This document shows, in pieces, positions 16,501 to 25,940 of a DNA stretch of 64,000 nucleotides. The position numbers and the translations under genes are program-made. The notes beneath the pieces were generated by a model, which saw only the letters and a list, made by a program, of their open reading frames with translations, did no database searches and was not told where the DNA came from. Source of the DNA: Chryseobacterium candidae (lineage in GTDB: Bacteria; Bacteroidota; Bacteroidia; Flavobacteriales; Weeksellaceae); contig NZ_SDLV01000003.1 of NCBI RefSeq assembly GCF_004916905.1, forward strand, positions 186,001 to 250,000. The letters are read 5' to 3'. Numbering within the stretch: position 1 is the first letter of the stretch; each line of letters starts with the position of its first letter.

Positions 16501-19470
16501 TTATTTCAATTTCTTCTTGACTGCTACTTCTTCGTAAACTTCAAGAATATCTCCGATTTCAATGTCATTGTAACCTTTAAGGTTTAGACCACATTCATAA
16601 CCCTTAGTGACTTCCTTCACATCATCTTTGAAACGTTTTAAACTTTCAAGCTCTCCGTCGAATTTAACAATACCGTCTCTTAATAAACGTACTTTGGATT
16701 GTCTTGTCACTTTTCCGGTAAGAACCATACAACCTGCAATTGTTCCCACTTTAGAAATCTTGAATACCTCACGGATTTCAACATTACCAATCACCTGCTC
16801 CTGAATCTCCGGAGAAAGCATTCCTTCCATAGCTTCTTTTACCTCATCAATTGCCTTATAGATTACAGAATAGGTTCTGATCTCAATTTCTTCACGATCT
16901 GCAAGCTCTTTCGCATTAGCACCCGCTCTTACGTTGAATCCGATGATAATTGCATCTGATGCAGCCGCTAAGTTGATATCAGATTCTGTGATCTGTCCAA
17001 CCCCTGAGTGAAGAATTTTAACGCTGATTTCTTCTGTTGATAATCTTTGTAACTGATCAGAAAGAGCTTCTACTGAACCATCCACGTCACCTTTAAGGAT
17101 AATATTCAATTCTTTGAATTCTCCTAAAGCAATACGTCTACCTAATTCTTCAAGTGTCGTATGCTTCTTAGTTCTGATTGACAATTCTCTCTGCAGCTGT
17201 TCTCTCTTATTGGCAATAGCTTTACCTTCACTTTCATCAGCATATACCCGGAATTTATCACCTGCAGTAGGTGCCCCATCCAAACCTAAGATTGTAGCAG
17301 GAATTGATGGACCGGCTTCATTAAGATTTTTACCTCTTTCATCAAGCAAAGCTTTTACTTTACCATGATTTTTACCTGCTACCACATAATCTCCAACTCT
17401 TAAAGTTCCGGTCTGTACCAGCATTGTTGCTACATAACCTCTACCTTTATCTAAAGATGCTTCAATAACAACTCCGTTTGCTGCACGTTCAGGATTTGCT
17501 TTTAATTCAAGCATTTCAGCCTGTAGTAAAACTTTCTCCAACAATACATCTACGTTATTACCGAATTTGGCTGAGATTTCTTGTGCCTGTACATTTCCAC
17601 CCCACTCTTCTACCAAAACAGGAGGGTTTAAACCTGAAAGTTGCTGACGGATGTTATCAGGGTTGGCATTTGGCTTATCCACTTTATTGATTGCAATAAT
17701 CATTGGTACCTGCGCGGCCTGAGCGTGAGCAATTGCTTCTTTCGTTTGTGGCATCACATCATCATCGGCAGCAATTACGATAATTGCAATATCCGTGATC
17801 TGAGCACCTCTTGCTCTCATCGCTGTAAAGGCTTCGTGACCTGGTGTATCTAAGAAGGTAATTCTCTGACCGTTTTCCAGTTTCACGTTATAAGCACCGA
17901 TGTGCTGAGTAATTCCTCCTGATTCACCAGCGATTACGTTGGTTTTTCTGATGTAATCCAATAATGAAGTTTTACCGTGGTCAACGTGTCCCATTACAGT
18001 AACTACCGGAGCTCTCTGTAATAAGCTTTCTTCAGTATCCACTTCATCTTCAGCATCTGTATCTTCAAGATCAGCATCTGAGAATTCGATTTTATAACCG
18101 AATTCATCTGCTACTAATAATAAGGTATCCGCTTCAAGTCTCTGGTTCATGGTAACCATTACCCCTAATGAGAAACAAGCAGAGATTACTTCCGTTGGAG
18201 AAACATTCATCAAACTTGCCAATTCACCTACTGTGATGAATTCTGTTACTTTCAGCGTTCTGTCTTGTGCTTCAAGCTCCTGCTGACGCTCATCCTGCTC
18301 TCTACGGAAAGTTCTCTTGTCTTTTCTGTGTTTTGCAGATTTAGACTTACCTCCTTTGTTAGTAAGTTTTTCTAATGTTTCCTTGATCTGGTTTTTAACT
18401 TGTTCGTCAGTTAATTCAACTGGCATAACTCTTTGTCCGGGTCTGTTGTTCTGGCCTCCTTTTTTGAAGCCACCACCTTGCCCCTGACGGTTTCCACCCC
18501 CTTGGTTATTTCCAAAACGGTTTCCACCCTGGCCACCCTGACCTGGAGGACGATTTCCTTGTACTCCCTGACCTTGGCGGTTTCCACCTTGTCCACCGTT
18601 ATTATTCTGACGGTTTCCCTGGCCCTGACCACCCTGGTTGTTATTATTTCCTGAGTTTTGATTATTCCCCTGACCTTGTTGGTTATTCTGGCCACCTGGT
18701 TTTTCAATTCTCTTTCTTTTCTTTTTTGCTCCTGCACCCGGCTTTGGCGCAAACTGAGTTAAGTCTATCTTTTCACCAACGATCTTAGGACCGTCAAGTT
18801 TCTGATACACTGTCTCAATTTTCTGTGGTTCCTGAGATTCAGGCTCAGCCTCAGCTTTCGGAGTTTCCACTTTTTTCTCTTCTACAATAACTGGTTTTGG
18901 AGTTTCTTTTACTGGTTCCACAGGTTTAACTTCTTCTTTTTTCTCCTCCATTTTTGGTTTGTCTTTTTTCACAGGTCTGTTTCTAGATTCTATTTGAGAC
19001 AAATCAATTTTATCCAAAACTTTAAATTCCTGCTTTTCTGGTACTGTTTTAACTTCCGGTTGCTGTTCTTCTTTCACGATTTCTTCTTTCTTTTCTTCAA
19101 CCGGTGTTGCAACAGGAGCCACAGGAGCCGCAGGAGCTTCTTCAACTTCAGGCTTCTTAGGCTCTAAGTCTATTTTACCTAAAATTCTGGTTTCTGGTTT
19201 ATTTGCTTTAGCTCTTATCACTTCAGGGGTTTTCTTTTCTTCAATTTCCAGCTTTTCTTCCGGAACTTTAGTGATCACCACCTCATGGGAAGCCTTTCTT
19301 TGTTCGCCGTCTTTAGCAAACTCAGCCTCCAATGCAGAATATGCCGCTTCTTCCAATTGAGCGTTAGGATTGCTTTCAACCTCGAACCCCCTTGACTGTA
19401 AAAACTCTACTAATCTGGACATCGAAATGTTGAATTCCTTAACCGCTTTATTTAATCTAATTTTTGGCAT
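16501..19470 (-). CDS. infB: Translation initiation factor IF-2
   Basis: IF-2 is the GTPase that places initiator fMet-tRNA on the 30S subunit and drives subunit joining. The 989-residue form opens with the IF2-N domain ([20 protein letters not shown]). A lysine/glutamate/proline-rich stretch follows, then a glycine/asparagine/glutamine linker at roughly residues 255-350. The second IF2-N segment contains [18 protein letters not shown]. The G domain starts near residue 490 with [15 protein letters not shown] (G1), followed by [15 protein letters not shown] (G3) and NKVDKPNAN (G4). Domains II-IV complete the protein. It is the last gene of rimP-nusA-infB and follows nusA by 76 nt. Confidence 0.97.
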   Translation of the reverse strand: MPKIRLNKAVKEFNISMSRLVEFLQSRGFEVESNPNAQLEEAAYSALEAEFAKDGEQRKASHEVVITKVPEEKLEIEEKKTPEVIRAKANKPETRILGKIDLEPKKPEVEEAPAAPVAPVATPVEEKKEEIVKEEQQPEVKTVPEKQEFKVLDKIDLSQIESRNRPVKKDKPKMEEKKEEVKPVEPVKETPKPVIVEEKKVETPKAEAEPESQEPQKIETVYQKLDGPKIVGEKIDLTQFAPKPGAGAKKKRKRIEKPGGQNNQQGQGNNQNSGNNNNQGGQGQGNRQNNNGGQGGNRQGQGVQGNRPPGQGGQGGNRFGNNQGGGNRQGQGGGFKKGGQNNRPGQRVMPVELTDEQVKNQIKETLEKLTNKGGKSKSAKHRKDKRTFRREQDERQQELEAQDRTLKVTEFITVGELASLMNVSPTEVISACFSLGVMVTMNQRLEADTLLLVADEFGYKIEFSDADLEDTDAEDEVDTEESLLQRAPVVTVMGHVDHGKTSLLDYIRKTNVIAGESGGITQHIGAYNVKLENGQRITFLDTPGHEAFTAMRARGAQITDIAIIVIAADDDVMPQTKEAIAHAQAAQVPMIIAINKVDKPNANPDNIRQQLSGLNPPVLVEEWGGNVQAQEISAKFGNNVDVLLEKVLLQAEMLELKANPERAANGVVIEASLDKGRGYVATMLVQTGTLRVGDYVVAGKNHGKVKALLDERGKNLNEAGPSIPATILGLDGAPTAGDKFRVYADESEGKAIANKREQLQRELSIRTKKHTTLEELGRRIALGEFKELNIILKGDVDGSVEALSDQLQRLSTEEISVKILHSGVGQITESDINLAAASDAIIIGFNVRAGANAKELADREEIEIRTYSVIYKAIDEVKEAMEGMLSPEIQEQVIGNVEIREVFKISKVGTIAGCMVLTGKVTRQSKVRLLRDGIVKFDGELESLKRFKDDVKEVTKGYECGLNLKGYNDIEIGDILEVYEEVAVKKKLK

Positions 19471-19546
19471 TTATATTATTTACTGTTTTTAATTTTTAAA
19501 ATTAAAGTATTTCTTTTTTACTGTTTATTAAGATTTATTTACAATC

Positions 19547-20782
19547 TTAATCTTCAAATTCTTCTCTCAGAATACGTTTAACCTCTTCGATTGTTTCTTC
19601 TTCAAGGTCAACCATATTTAAAAGACTTTCAGTTTCTTTATCCAATACTGATTTTGCAGTTGTAAGTCCTACTTTCTTAAACTCATCCAAAATCCACTGC
19701 TCGATATCATCGTTAAATTCTCTCAATTCAACATCGTCATCCTCGCTGGATTCTCTGTATACATCAATTTCATATCCTGACAACCAAGAAGCCAGTCTGA
19801 TATTCTGTCCTTGCTTTCCAATCACTTTAGAAATCTCTTCAACAGGGGTGTAAACCAATGCATAGTTTTGATCCTCGTTGATGTCAATTTTATTGACGGT
19901 CACATTTCCTAATGCTCTCTTCACCAAAATCTCAGGGTTTTTAGACCACTGAATAACATCGATGTTTTCATTTCTCAACTCTCTTACAACGCCATGAATT
20001 CTGGATCCTTTAACTCCAACACAAGCTCCTACCGGATCAATTCTGTCATCATAAGCATCTACTGCAATCTTTGCCTTTTCACCAGGAATTCTCACTACCT
20101 TTTTCAGGATAATTGTTCCGTCCTGGATTTCAGGAATTTCCAGCTCTAATAACTTCTCAAGGAACTTAGGTGCAGTTCTGGAAATAATAATCTGTGGTTT
20201 AGAACCTTTAAAATCTACTGTCTCAACAATAGCTCTGATATTCTCACCCTTTTTAAAGAAATCGGATGGGATCTGGTTTTCTTTTGGTAAAATAAATTCA
20301 TTTCCTTCATCATCCAGCAGAATCACGTGCTTATGACGGATATGATGGATTTCACCAACAACGATTTCACCAATTTTATCTCTAAACTGTTCGTACAGCA
20401 TTGCATTATTGTGCTCCTGAAGTTTTGTAGCCAGAATCTGCTTAAGGGTAAGAATATTTCTTCTTCCCAATTGTGCAACAGGAATTTCCATTGTAAAGTC
20501 TTCTCCTACTTCGAAGGTAGGATCAATCTTCTTAGCTTCAGAAATTTCAATTTCCAAATCATCATCTTCAGACATTTCGTCCTCTACAATTGTTTTATTT
20601 AAAAATATCTGAAAATCTCCTTTATCCGGGTTTACAATCACATCAAAATGATCATCTGAATCAAATCTCTTTCTTAAAAGAGTCTTCAGTGAATCTTCAA
20701 TAATTGCCATAAGATCAATCTTACTGATCCCTTTTTCGTCTTTAAAATCACCAAAGGATTCAATCAACGCTATATTATCCAT
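19547..20782 (-). CDS. nusA: Transcription termination/antitermination factor NusA
   Basis: NusA binds RNA polymerase and modulates pausing, termination and antitermination. At 411 residues it has the N-terminal polymerase-binding domain (with DLMAIIEDSLKTLLRKRF), an S1 domain (GEIVVGEIHHIRHKHVILL), and two KH domains holding DPVGACVGVKGSRIHGVVRE and EISKVIGKQGQNIRLASWL. The protein stops soon after KH2 with an acidic tail and lacks the C-terminal acidic repeats of the E. coli protein, as is usual outside Proteobacteria. It follows rimP by 16 nt. Confidence 0.97.
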   Translation of the reverse strand: MDNIALIESFGDFKDEKGISKIDLMAIIEDSLKTLLRKRFDSDDHFDVIVNPDKGDFQIFLNKTIVEDEMSEDDDLEIEISEAKKIDPTFEVGEDFTMEIPVAQLGRRNILTLKQILATKLQEHNNAMLYEQFRDKIGEIVVGEIHHIRHKHVILLDDEGNEFILPKENQIPSDFFKKGENIRAIVETVDFKGSKPQIIISRTAPKFLEKLLELEIPEIQDGTIILKKVVRIPGEKAKIAVDAYDDRIDPVGACVGVKGSRIHGVVRELRNENIDVIQWSKNPEILVKRALGNVTVNKIDINEDQNYALVYTPVEEISKVIGKQGQNIRLASWLSGYEIDVYRESSEDDDVELREFNDDIEQWILDEFKKVGLTTAKSVLDKETESLLNMVDLEEETIEEVKRILREEFED

Positions 20783-20798
20783 CTATTCTTTTTTCTTT

Positions 20799-21266
20799 TT
20801 AAAATTTAATTACTACTAATGCTTTTTTGATCTCAGGATAAGAAATCTCTTTCTCCTCCTCCACATCTACTTTTCCTTTTCCGATATCTTTTGGCTTACG
20901 GTAACGTAAAACAAGTGTGATCTTCTCATCGTCTACTTTTGACAATTCTCCTTCAATTTTGGAAGAATCCTCCAGCATCACCTCAATCTCTCTTCCAATG
21001 TTTTTATTGAACTGTCTTGGTGTGGATAATGGCTCGCTCAGTCCTGCAGACATCACCTGAAGGCTGAAGTCATGCTCTTCACGATCCATATTAAATTCAA
21101 TGGCACGGCTTGCATCAAGACAATCCTGCAAAGAAACTCCGTTATCACCATCCAAAATCACTGTAATATCATCCCCTGCAGAAATTTTAAGATCGATAAG
21201 AAACAGATCTTTTCTGGTCTCAAGGAATTCATTTAATAATTCTTCAATTCTTTTTCTAAACTCCAT
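20799..21266 (-). CDS. rimP: Ribosome maturation factor RimP
   Basis: RimP helps mature the 30S ribosomal subunit. The 155-residue protein has the N-terminal alpha/beta domain with VILDGDNGVSLQDCLDASRA and the sequence VMSAGLSEPLSTPRQFNKNIGREIEV that spans the domain border, where VMSAGLSEPL corresponds to the usual V-SPG--RPL motif. The C-terminal Sm-like domain ends in KKALVVIKF. It is the first gene of the conserved rimP-nusA-infB operon. Its leader holds a strong promoter and a terminator-like hairpin. Confidence 0.95.
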   Translation of the reverse strand: MEFRKRIEELLNEFLETRKDLFLIDLKISAGDDITVILDGDNGVSLQDCLDASRAIEFNMDREEHDFSLQVMSAGLSEPLSTPRQFNKNIGREIEVMLEDSSKIEGELSKVDDEKITLVLRYRKPKDIGKGKVDVEEEKEISYPEIKKALVVIKF

Positions 21267-21296
21267 ATTTATTTATCTTGATTTACAGTACGAAAA

Positions 21297-21317
21297 AAGG
21301 CTTTCTTCCGAAGCCTT
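21297..21317 (-). terminator. Terminator-like hairpin in the rimP leader
   Basis: On the minus strand AAGGCTT pairs with AAGCCTT across a 7-nt loop and is followed by six T. It sits between the predicted transcription start and the rimP ATG, so it looks like an attenuator rather than the end of an upstream gene, since the upstream neighbour is divergent. Attenuation is inferred. Confidence 0.6.
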
Positions 21318-21341
21318 CCCATTTTTTCCGTAAATCCATTG

Positions 21342-21372
21342 CAAATATAAGCTTTTTTTCTAAAAATGCAAA
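21342..21372 (-). promoter_or_regulatory. Promoter of the rimP-nusA-infB operon
   Basis: On the minus strand TATATTTG (21349-21342) matches TAnnTTTG exactly and TTTG (21372-21369) lies 19 nt upstream, an ideal Bacteroidetes promoter. Confidence 0.72.
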
Positions 21373-21447
21373 ATTATCTTAAGTATCAAGTAAATAGCGC
21401 AAGATTCATTTACAATAAATTAAAAGAATATGTCACAGGATTTTTAT

Positions 21448-21455
21448 TACTTTTG
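21448..21455 (+). promoter_or_regulatory. -7 promoter element of the ugd-rfbB transcript
   Basis: TACTTTTG matches TAnnTTTG exactly and lies 25 nt before the ugd start. No clear TTG is seen at -33. This is likely the first promoter of the polysaccharide locus. Confidence 0.5.
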
Positions 21456-21480
21456 TGTTTAGAATTTTAAAACAAACATT

Positions 21481-22794
21481 TTGAATATAACGATTGTAGG
21501 AACAGGTTATGTAGGATTAGTTACAGGAACTACTCTGGCAGAACTTGGCAATTCAGTATACTGTGTTGATATTGATGAAAAAAAAGTAGAAGGTATGAAA
21601 AGCGGCATTGTTCCCATCTATGAGCCGAACCTTGAAGAAATGTTTTTAAGAAACATCCAGTCTGAAAGATTATTTTTCACTACCAATCTTAAAGAAGCGC
21701 TGGACAAAAGCGAAGTTATATACCTGGCATTACCTACTCCTCCGGGAGAAGATGGATCTGCGGATCTGTCTTATGTACTTCAGGTAGCTAATAATATTGG
21801 TGAACTGATGACTGAATACAAAGTCATTGTCAATAAAAGTACGGTTCCCGTAGGAACTGCGGACAGAGTGAGAGAAGCAATTGCTTCCAAAACAGATATC
21901 GCTTTTGATGTAGTTTCAAACCCTGAATTCTTAAGAGAGGGCTTTGCTGTTGAAGATTCAATGAATCCCTCAAGAGTGGTGGTTGGCGCAAGTTCAGAAA
22001 GAGCTAAAGACATTATGTCTAAAATATACCAGCCTTTTACCAATACAGGAATTCCAATTATCTTCATGGATGAGAAGTCTTCAGAACTTACCAAATATGC
22101 AGCAAATTCATTTTTAGCGGTAAAAATTACCTTTATGAATGAAATTGCCAACTATTGTGAAAAGGTAGGTGCAGATGTGGATAAGGTAAGACTGGGAATG
22201 GGTAGTGACGACAGAATCGGGCACAGATTCTTATTCCCGGGAATCGGATATGGAGGAAGCTGCTTTCCTAAAGATGTAAAAGCGCTTATAAAATCCGGAA
22301 AACAGGAAGATTTTAATTTCCAGATTCTGGAAGCTACTGAAAATGTGAATACCACCCAGAAAGTTATTTTAGTTTCTGAAATTGAAAAATATTTTGGCGG
22401 AAGCATTGAAGGAAAGAAAATTGCCATGTGGGGGCTTGCCTTTAAAGCAAACACAGATGACATCAGAGAAGCTTCCTCTTTAGATAATATTGCTCTTCTG
22501 CTGGAGAAAGGAGCTGAAATCATAGCCTATGATGCGGTTGCAGAAAATAATGTACAGAAACTCTTAGGCAATAAAATACAGTATGCCAAAGGGATGTATG
22601 ACGCACTGGAAAACGCAGACGCACTATTTATTGCTACAGAATGGCCGGAATTCAAAAACCCTAATTTTGAACTGATGGCTAAAAAAATGAAAAACAAAGT
22701 CATTTTTGACGGTAGAAATATGTACCCGCTGGAAATCCCTGAACAAAACGGATTTCATTATAAAAGTATAGGAAGAAAGACCATCACAAAATAA
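21481..22794 (+). CDS. ugd: UDP-glucose 6-dehydrogenase (UDP-glucose/GDP-mannose dehydrogenase family)
   Basis: The enzyme oxidises UDP-glucose twice with NAD to give UDP-glucuronate for surface polysaccharide. The 437-residue protein opens with the Rossmann motif VGTGYVGLVTG. Further signatures are STVPVGTADRVR, NPEFLREGFAVEDSMNPSR and the catalytic-cysteine motif GYGGSCFPKD (Cys261). The substrate is inferred from the closest family form; a UDP-N-acetylaminosugar dehydrogenase is less likely because of the GxGYGGSCFPKD/STVPVGT set. The start codon is TTG at 21481, since no ATG occurs before residue 36 and the Rossmann fold begins at residue 2. rfbB follows after 4 nt. Confidence 0.9.
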   Translation: MNITIVGTGYVGLVTGTTLAELGNSVYCVDIDEKKVEGMKSGIVPIYEPNLEEMFLRNIQSERLFFTTNLKEALDKSEVIYLALPTPPGEDGSADLSYVLQVANNIGELMTEYKVIVNKSTVPVGTADRVREAIASKTDIAFDVVSNPEFLREGFAVEDSMNPSRVVVGASSERAKDIMSKIYQPFTNTGIPIIFMDEKSSELTKYAANSFLAVKITFMNEIANYCEKVGADVDKVRLGMGSDDRIGHRFLFPGIGYGGSCFPKDVKALIKSGKQEDFNFQILEATENVNTTQKVILVSEIEKYFGGSIEGKKIAMWGLAFKANTDDIREASSLDNIALLLEKGAEIIAYDAVAENNVQKLLGNKIQYAKGMYDALENADALFIATEWPEFKNPNFELMAKKMKNKVIFDGRNMYPLEIPEQNGFHYKSIGRKTITK

Positions 22795-22798
22795 ATCA

Positions 22799-23878
22799 AT
22801 GAAAAACATTATCATCACAGGAGGTGCCGGATTTATCGGTTCTCATGTTGTAAGAGAGTTTGTAAAAAACAATCCGGATACTACAATCATCAATCTTGAT
22901 GCTCTTACCTACGCCGGAAATCTGGAAAACTTAAAGGACATCGAAAATGAGCCTAATTATGTTTTCGAAAAAGCAGATATCACAAAACCGGAAGAACTTA
23001 GAAAAGTTTTCGAAAAATATAACCCGGATGCTGTTGTACATTTGGCAGCAGAAAGCCACGTAGACAGAAGTATTACAGATCCAATGGCATTTATCAATAC
23101 GAATGTAAACGGAACTGCTAATCTTCTGAACCTTTGTAAAGAATTCTGGACATTAAATCCTGATCATACTCACGGCAGATTCCCGGATGAAAAAAGAAAG
23201 AATCTTTTCTATCACATTTCTACTGACGAAGTATATGGAAGCTTAGGCGAAACCGGGTTCTTTTTAGAAACAACGTCTTACGACCCTCAATCTCCATATT
23301 CTGCTTCAAAGGCTGCTTCCGATCATTTGGTGAGAGCTTACGGAAATACCTATGGAATGCCTTTCATCGTATCAAACTGTTCCAACAACTACGGTCCGAA
23401 TCATTTCCCTGAAAAGCTGATTCCTCTTTGTATTTCTAATATTATCAATGAAAAACCGCTTCCCATTTATGGCGACGGAAAATACACCAGAGACTGGTTA
23501 TTCGTCATTGACCATGCCAAAGCGATTCATCAGATCTTTAAGGAAGCAAAAACCGGAGAAACTTATAATATAGGAGGTTTCAACGAATGGCAGAATATTG
23601 ACCTTGTAAAAGAACTGATCAAACAAATGGATGCCAAACTGGAAAGACCCGAAGGCTATTCTGAAAAACTGATCTCTTTTGTAAAAGACAGACCGGGCCA
23701 CGATAAACGCTACGCCATTGATGCAACAAAACTGAATAAAGATTTAGGCTGGAAACCTTCAGTAACTTTTGAAGAAGGGCTGGCAAAAACTATCGACTGG
23801 TATCTTGAAAATAAAGAGTGGCTTGAGAATGTAACTTCAGGCAACTATCAGGATTACTACAGCAAGCAATACAGCTAA
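22799..23878 (+). CDS. rfbB: dTDP-glucose 4,6-dehydratase
   Basis: RfbB (RmlB) converts dTDP-glucose to dTDP-4-keto-6-deoxyglucose with tightly bound NAD. The 359-residue extended SDR shows GGAGFIGSHVV (residues 8-18), HLAAESHVDRS, the active-site STDEVYGSLGE with its Asp-Glu pair, and YSASKAASD carrying the catalytic tyrosine and lysine. It starts 4 nt after ugd. The product can go to rhamnose or to amino-deoxy sugars. RfbC and RfbD are not in this window while FdtA-like isomerases are, so the amino-sugar branch is favoured here. Confidence 0.96.
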   Translation: MKNIIITGGAGFIGSHVVREFVKNNPDTTIINLDALTYAGNLENLKDIENEPNYVFEKADITKPEELRKVFEKYNPDAVVHLAAESHVDRSITDPMAFINTNVNGTANLLNLCKEFWTLNPDHTHGRFPDEKRKNLFYHISTDEVYGSLGETGFFLETTSYDPQSPYSASKAASDHLVRAYGNTYGMPFIVSNCSNNYGPNHFPEKLIPLCISNIINEKPLPIYGDGKYTRDWLFVIDHAKAIHQIFKEAKTGETYNIGGFNEWQNIDLVKELIKQMDAKLERPEGYSEKLISFVKDRPGHDKRYAIDATKLNKDLGWKPSVTFEEGLAKTIDWYLENKEWLENVTSGNYQDYYSKQYS

Positions 23879-24009
23879 ATTTCCTGCTATTAAGGAAGAA
23901 TTATAGAATCTGGGATAATTAATTACATTTCAGTTTTTATCATCAACCAGAAATAGCTAAATAAATGCATTTACAACACAAAAGAAATACGCGTAATACG
24001 TACCAAAAC

Positions 24010-24873
24010 ATGAAAGGAATAATACTAGCCGGAGGTTCCGGAACAAGACTTTACCCTCTTACCATTGCAGTAAGCAAGCAGCTGATGCCTGTTTACGACA
24101 AACCCATGATTTACTATCCGCTTTCCACACTACTTTTAGCAGGAATCAAGGATATTCTCATCATCACTACTCCACATGACCAGGAAGGTTTCATCAAGCT
24201 TTTGGGTGATGGCTCACAAATTGGCTGTAATATAGAATATGTTGTACAGCCTAGCCCGGACGGTTTAGCACAAGCTTTTATTCTGGGCGAACAGTTTATT
24301 GGGAATGACGCCGCTGCACTGGTATTGGGAGATAATATTTTCTACGGTTCAGAAATGGGAACTTTATTGAAAAACAAAACCAATCCGGAAGGAGGAGTTG
24401 TTTTCGCTTATCACGTAGCGGATCCGGAAAGATATGGTGTAGTGGAATTTGACAAAAATCTGAAAGCTGTTTCTATTGAAGAAAAGCCTTTAAATCCTAA
24501 GTCAAACTATGCTGTCCCTGGCCTTTATTTTTATGATAACAGCGTAGTGGAAATCGCTAAAAACATCAAGCCTTCTGCAAGAGGCGAGCTGGAAATCACA
24601 GATATCAACAATGTTTATTTAAACAATGGAAAACTTGAAGTAGCTGTTCTTAACAGAGGAACCGCATGGCTGGATACAGGAACTTTTGATTCTCTTCATG
24701 ACGCTTCAGAATTTGTGAGTGTTATTGAAAAAAGACAAGGATTTAAAATTGGCTGTATTGAAGAAATTGCCTTCAGAAACAAATTCATTGATGAAGAGAA
24801 GCTGCTTGAAACTGCGACTAAATATGGCAAAAGCGGATACGGTGAATACCTGAAACAACTTATCGGAAAATAA
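24010..24873 (+). CDS. rfbA: Glucose-1-phosphate thymidylyltransferase
   Basis: RfbA (RmlA) joins dTTP and glucose-1-phosphate to give dTDP-glucose, the substrate of RfbB. I choose the ATG at 24010, giving 287 residues and placing [16 protein letters not shown] at the very N-terminus as in all family members; the upstream ATG at 23965 would add 15 unconserved residues. [15 protein letters not shown] holds the substrate-binding lysine. VLGDNIFYG and [13 protein letters not shown] are further signatures. It lies about 130 nt after rfbB and ends at a terminator. Confidence 0.96.
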   Translation: MKGIILAGGSGTRLYPLTIAVSKQLMPVYDKPMIYYPLSTLLLAGIKDILIITTPHDQEGFIKLLGDGSQIGCNIEYVVQPSPDGLAQAFILGEQFIGNDAAALVLGDNIFYGSEMGTLLKNKTNPEGGVVFAYHVADPERYGVVEFDKNLKAVSIEEKPLNPKSNYAVPGLYFYDNSVVEIAKNIKPSARGELEITDINNVYLNNGKLEVAVLNRGTAWLDTGTFDSLHDASEFVSVIEKRQGFKIGCIEEIAFRNKFIDEEKLLETATKYGKSGYGEYLKQLIGK

Positions 24874-24898
24874 CACATATAATTTATAAAATTCATAG

Positions 24899-24926
24899 AC
24901 TATTGGCTTTATGGTCAATAGTTTTT
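24899..24926 (+). terminator. Terminator after rfbA
   Basis: ACTATTG (24899-24905) and CAATAGT (24916-24922) form a 7-bp stem with a 10-nt loop, followed by a run of T. It separates the ugd-rfbB-rfbA unit from the exporter genes. Confidence 0.6.
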
Positions 24927-25024
24927 GCTCATACCAACAAATATCAATATATTAGTTGTTGATTTTTAGTTTTATTGACAATGAAAATTCATAAACTAAT
25001 ACATAAGGTAAGAATTAATTATTA

Positions 25025-25032
25025 TAAATTTG
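25025..25032 (+). promoter_or_regulatory. -7 promoter element of the exporter operon
   Basis: TAAATTTG matches TAnnTTTG exactly, 15 nt before the ATG at 25048. It overlaps a TTG that would otherwise be an in-frame start for the permease, and so argues for the ATG as the true start. Confidence 0.55.
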
Positions 25033-25047
25033 CAAAAACTTACACAG

Positions 25048-25896
25048 ATGAATGAACCACAACAGAAGTGGACAGAAACGATTGATGCAGATCATTCGCT
25101 ATTTGACTTGAAGCTAAAAGAAGTCTGGAGATACAAAGACCTTGTTTATATGTTTGTAAAAAGAGATTTTGTATCCAGCTTTAAACAGACTATTTTAGGC
25201 CCGATATGGTTTTTTATCAATCCCATTTTAACGACTATCGTTTATCTGGTTATTTTTGGAAGAATTGCCAAATTGCCTACAGACGGAGCTCCGCCACTGC
25301 TTTTTTATCTGGCTGGTGTTACCCTTTGGAATTACTTTTCTTCCTCATTAATGGCCACCTCCTCTACTTTCACCGGAAATGCCGGAATCTTTGGAAAAGT
25401 ATATTTCCCAAGACTGGTTACTCCGTTATCTATCGTTATTTCAAACCTGATGCGGTTTGGAGTACAGTTTGTCTTATTTATTCTTGTGTGGGCATATTAC
25501 CTGAACGAAGGAAAGGTTCATCCTAACATCTGGATTCTTGCGACTCCGTTCCTTATATTCTTAATGGCACTTTTTGCCTTAGGAGTTGGGATGATCTTTT
25601 CGTCACTGACTACAAAGTATAAAGATCTTGCTATGTTACTGGGTTTTGGAGTAAGCTTATATATGTATGCAACTCCCGTAATCTATCCTGTTTCTTCACT
25701 ACCAGGATTCTTTAAAAAACTGGCTTATTATAATCCTTTAACCGGTATTTTTGAATGTTTTAAATATGCTTGGATAGGTGCTGGAGACTTTTCTCCCGCC
25801 ATGCTTGGAATCAGTACGGTGATTATTCTCATTCTTTTAATGACAGGAATCGTCGTATTCAATAAGGTTGAAAAAAGCTTTATGGATACTGTATAG
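25048..25896 (+). CDS. ABC-2 type polysaccharide export permease (Wzm-like)
   Basis: This inner-membrane protein forms the channel through which a lipid-linked glycan is exported in the ABC-transporter-dependent pathway. From the ATG at 25048 it has 282 residues and about six membrane segments, for example VLFILVWAYYL, FLIFLMALFALGVGMIF and VIILILLMTGIVVF. The N-terminal LKLKEVWRYKDLVYMFVKRD and the segment FKQTILGPIWFFINPIL are typical for Wzm/TagG-like permeases. The partner ATPase follows after 44 nt. A TTG at 25030 is rejected as start because it lies in a promoter element. Confidence 0.93.
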   Translation: MNEPQQKWTETIDADHSLFDLKLKEVWRYKDLVYMFVKRDFVSSFKQTILGPIWFFINPILTTIVYLVIFGRIAKLPTDGAPPLLFYLAGVTLWNYFSSSLMATSSTFTGNAGIFGKVYFPRLVTPLSIVISNLMRFGVQFVLFILVWAYYLNEGKVHPNIWILATPFLIFLMALFALGVGMIFSSLTTKYKDLAMLLGFGVSLYMYATPVIYPVSSLPGFFKKLAYYNPLTGIFECFKYAWIGAGDFSPAMLGISTVIILILLMTGIVVFNKVEKSFMDTV

Positions 25897-25940
25897 CATC
25901 TATTGAGAAACTTTCGTATTAATTTTTAAATCATTTAAAT

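Noticed and set aside
18411-18752. 113-codon frame within infB on the same strand, very rich in Arg, Val and Glu
   Set aside because: It is a frame-shifted reading of the Gly/Gln/Asn-repeat linker of IF-2; the repetitive DNA keeps other frames open by chance.
21780-22523. Two 123-codon frames antisense to ugd
   Set aside because: They lie wholly inside a conserved ugd gene with all catalytic motifs and show no protein-like domain.
23965-24009. Upstream ATG giving a 302-residue RfbA
   Set aside because: The extra 15 residues are unlike the family and the conserved nucleotide-binding loop starts right at the second ATG.
25030-25047. TTG start for the Wzm-like permease
   Set aside because: This TTG lies in a perfect TAnnTTTG promoter element; the ATG at 25048 is a better start.
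25206-25526. 106-codon frame inside the permease gene
   Set aside because: Alternative frame of a clearly coding membrane protein; no domain and no start context.
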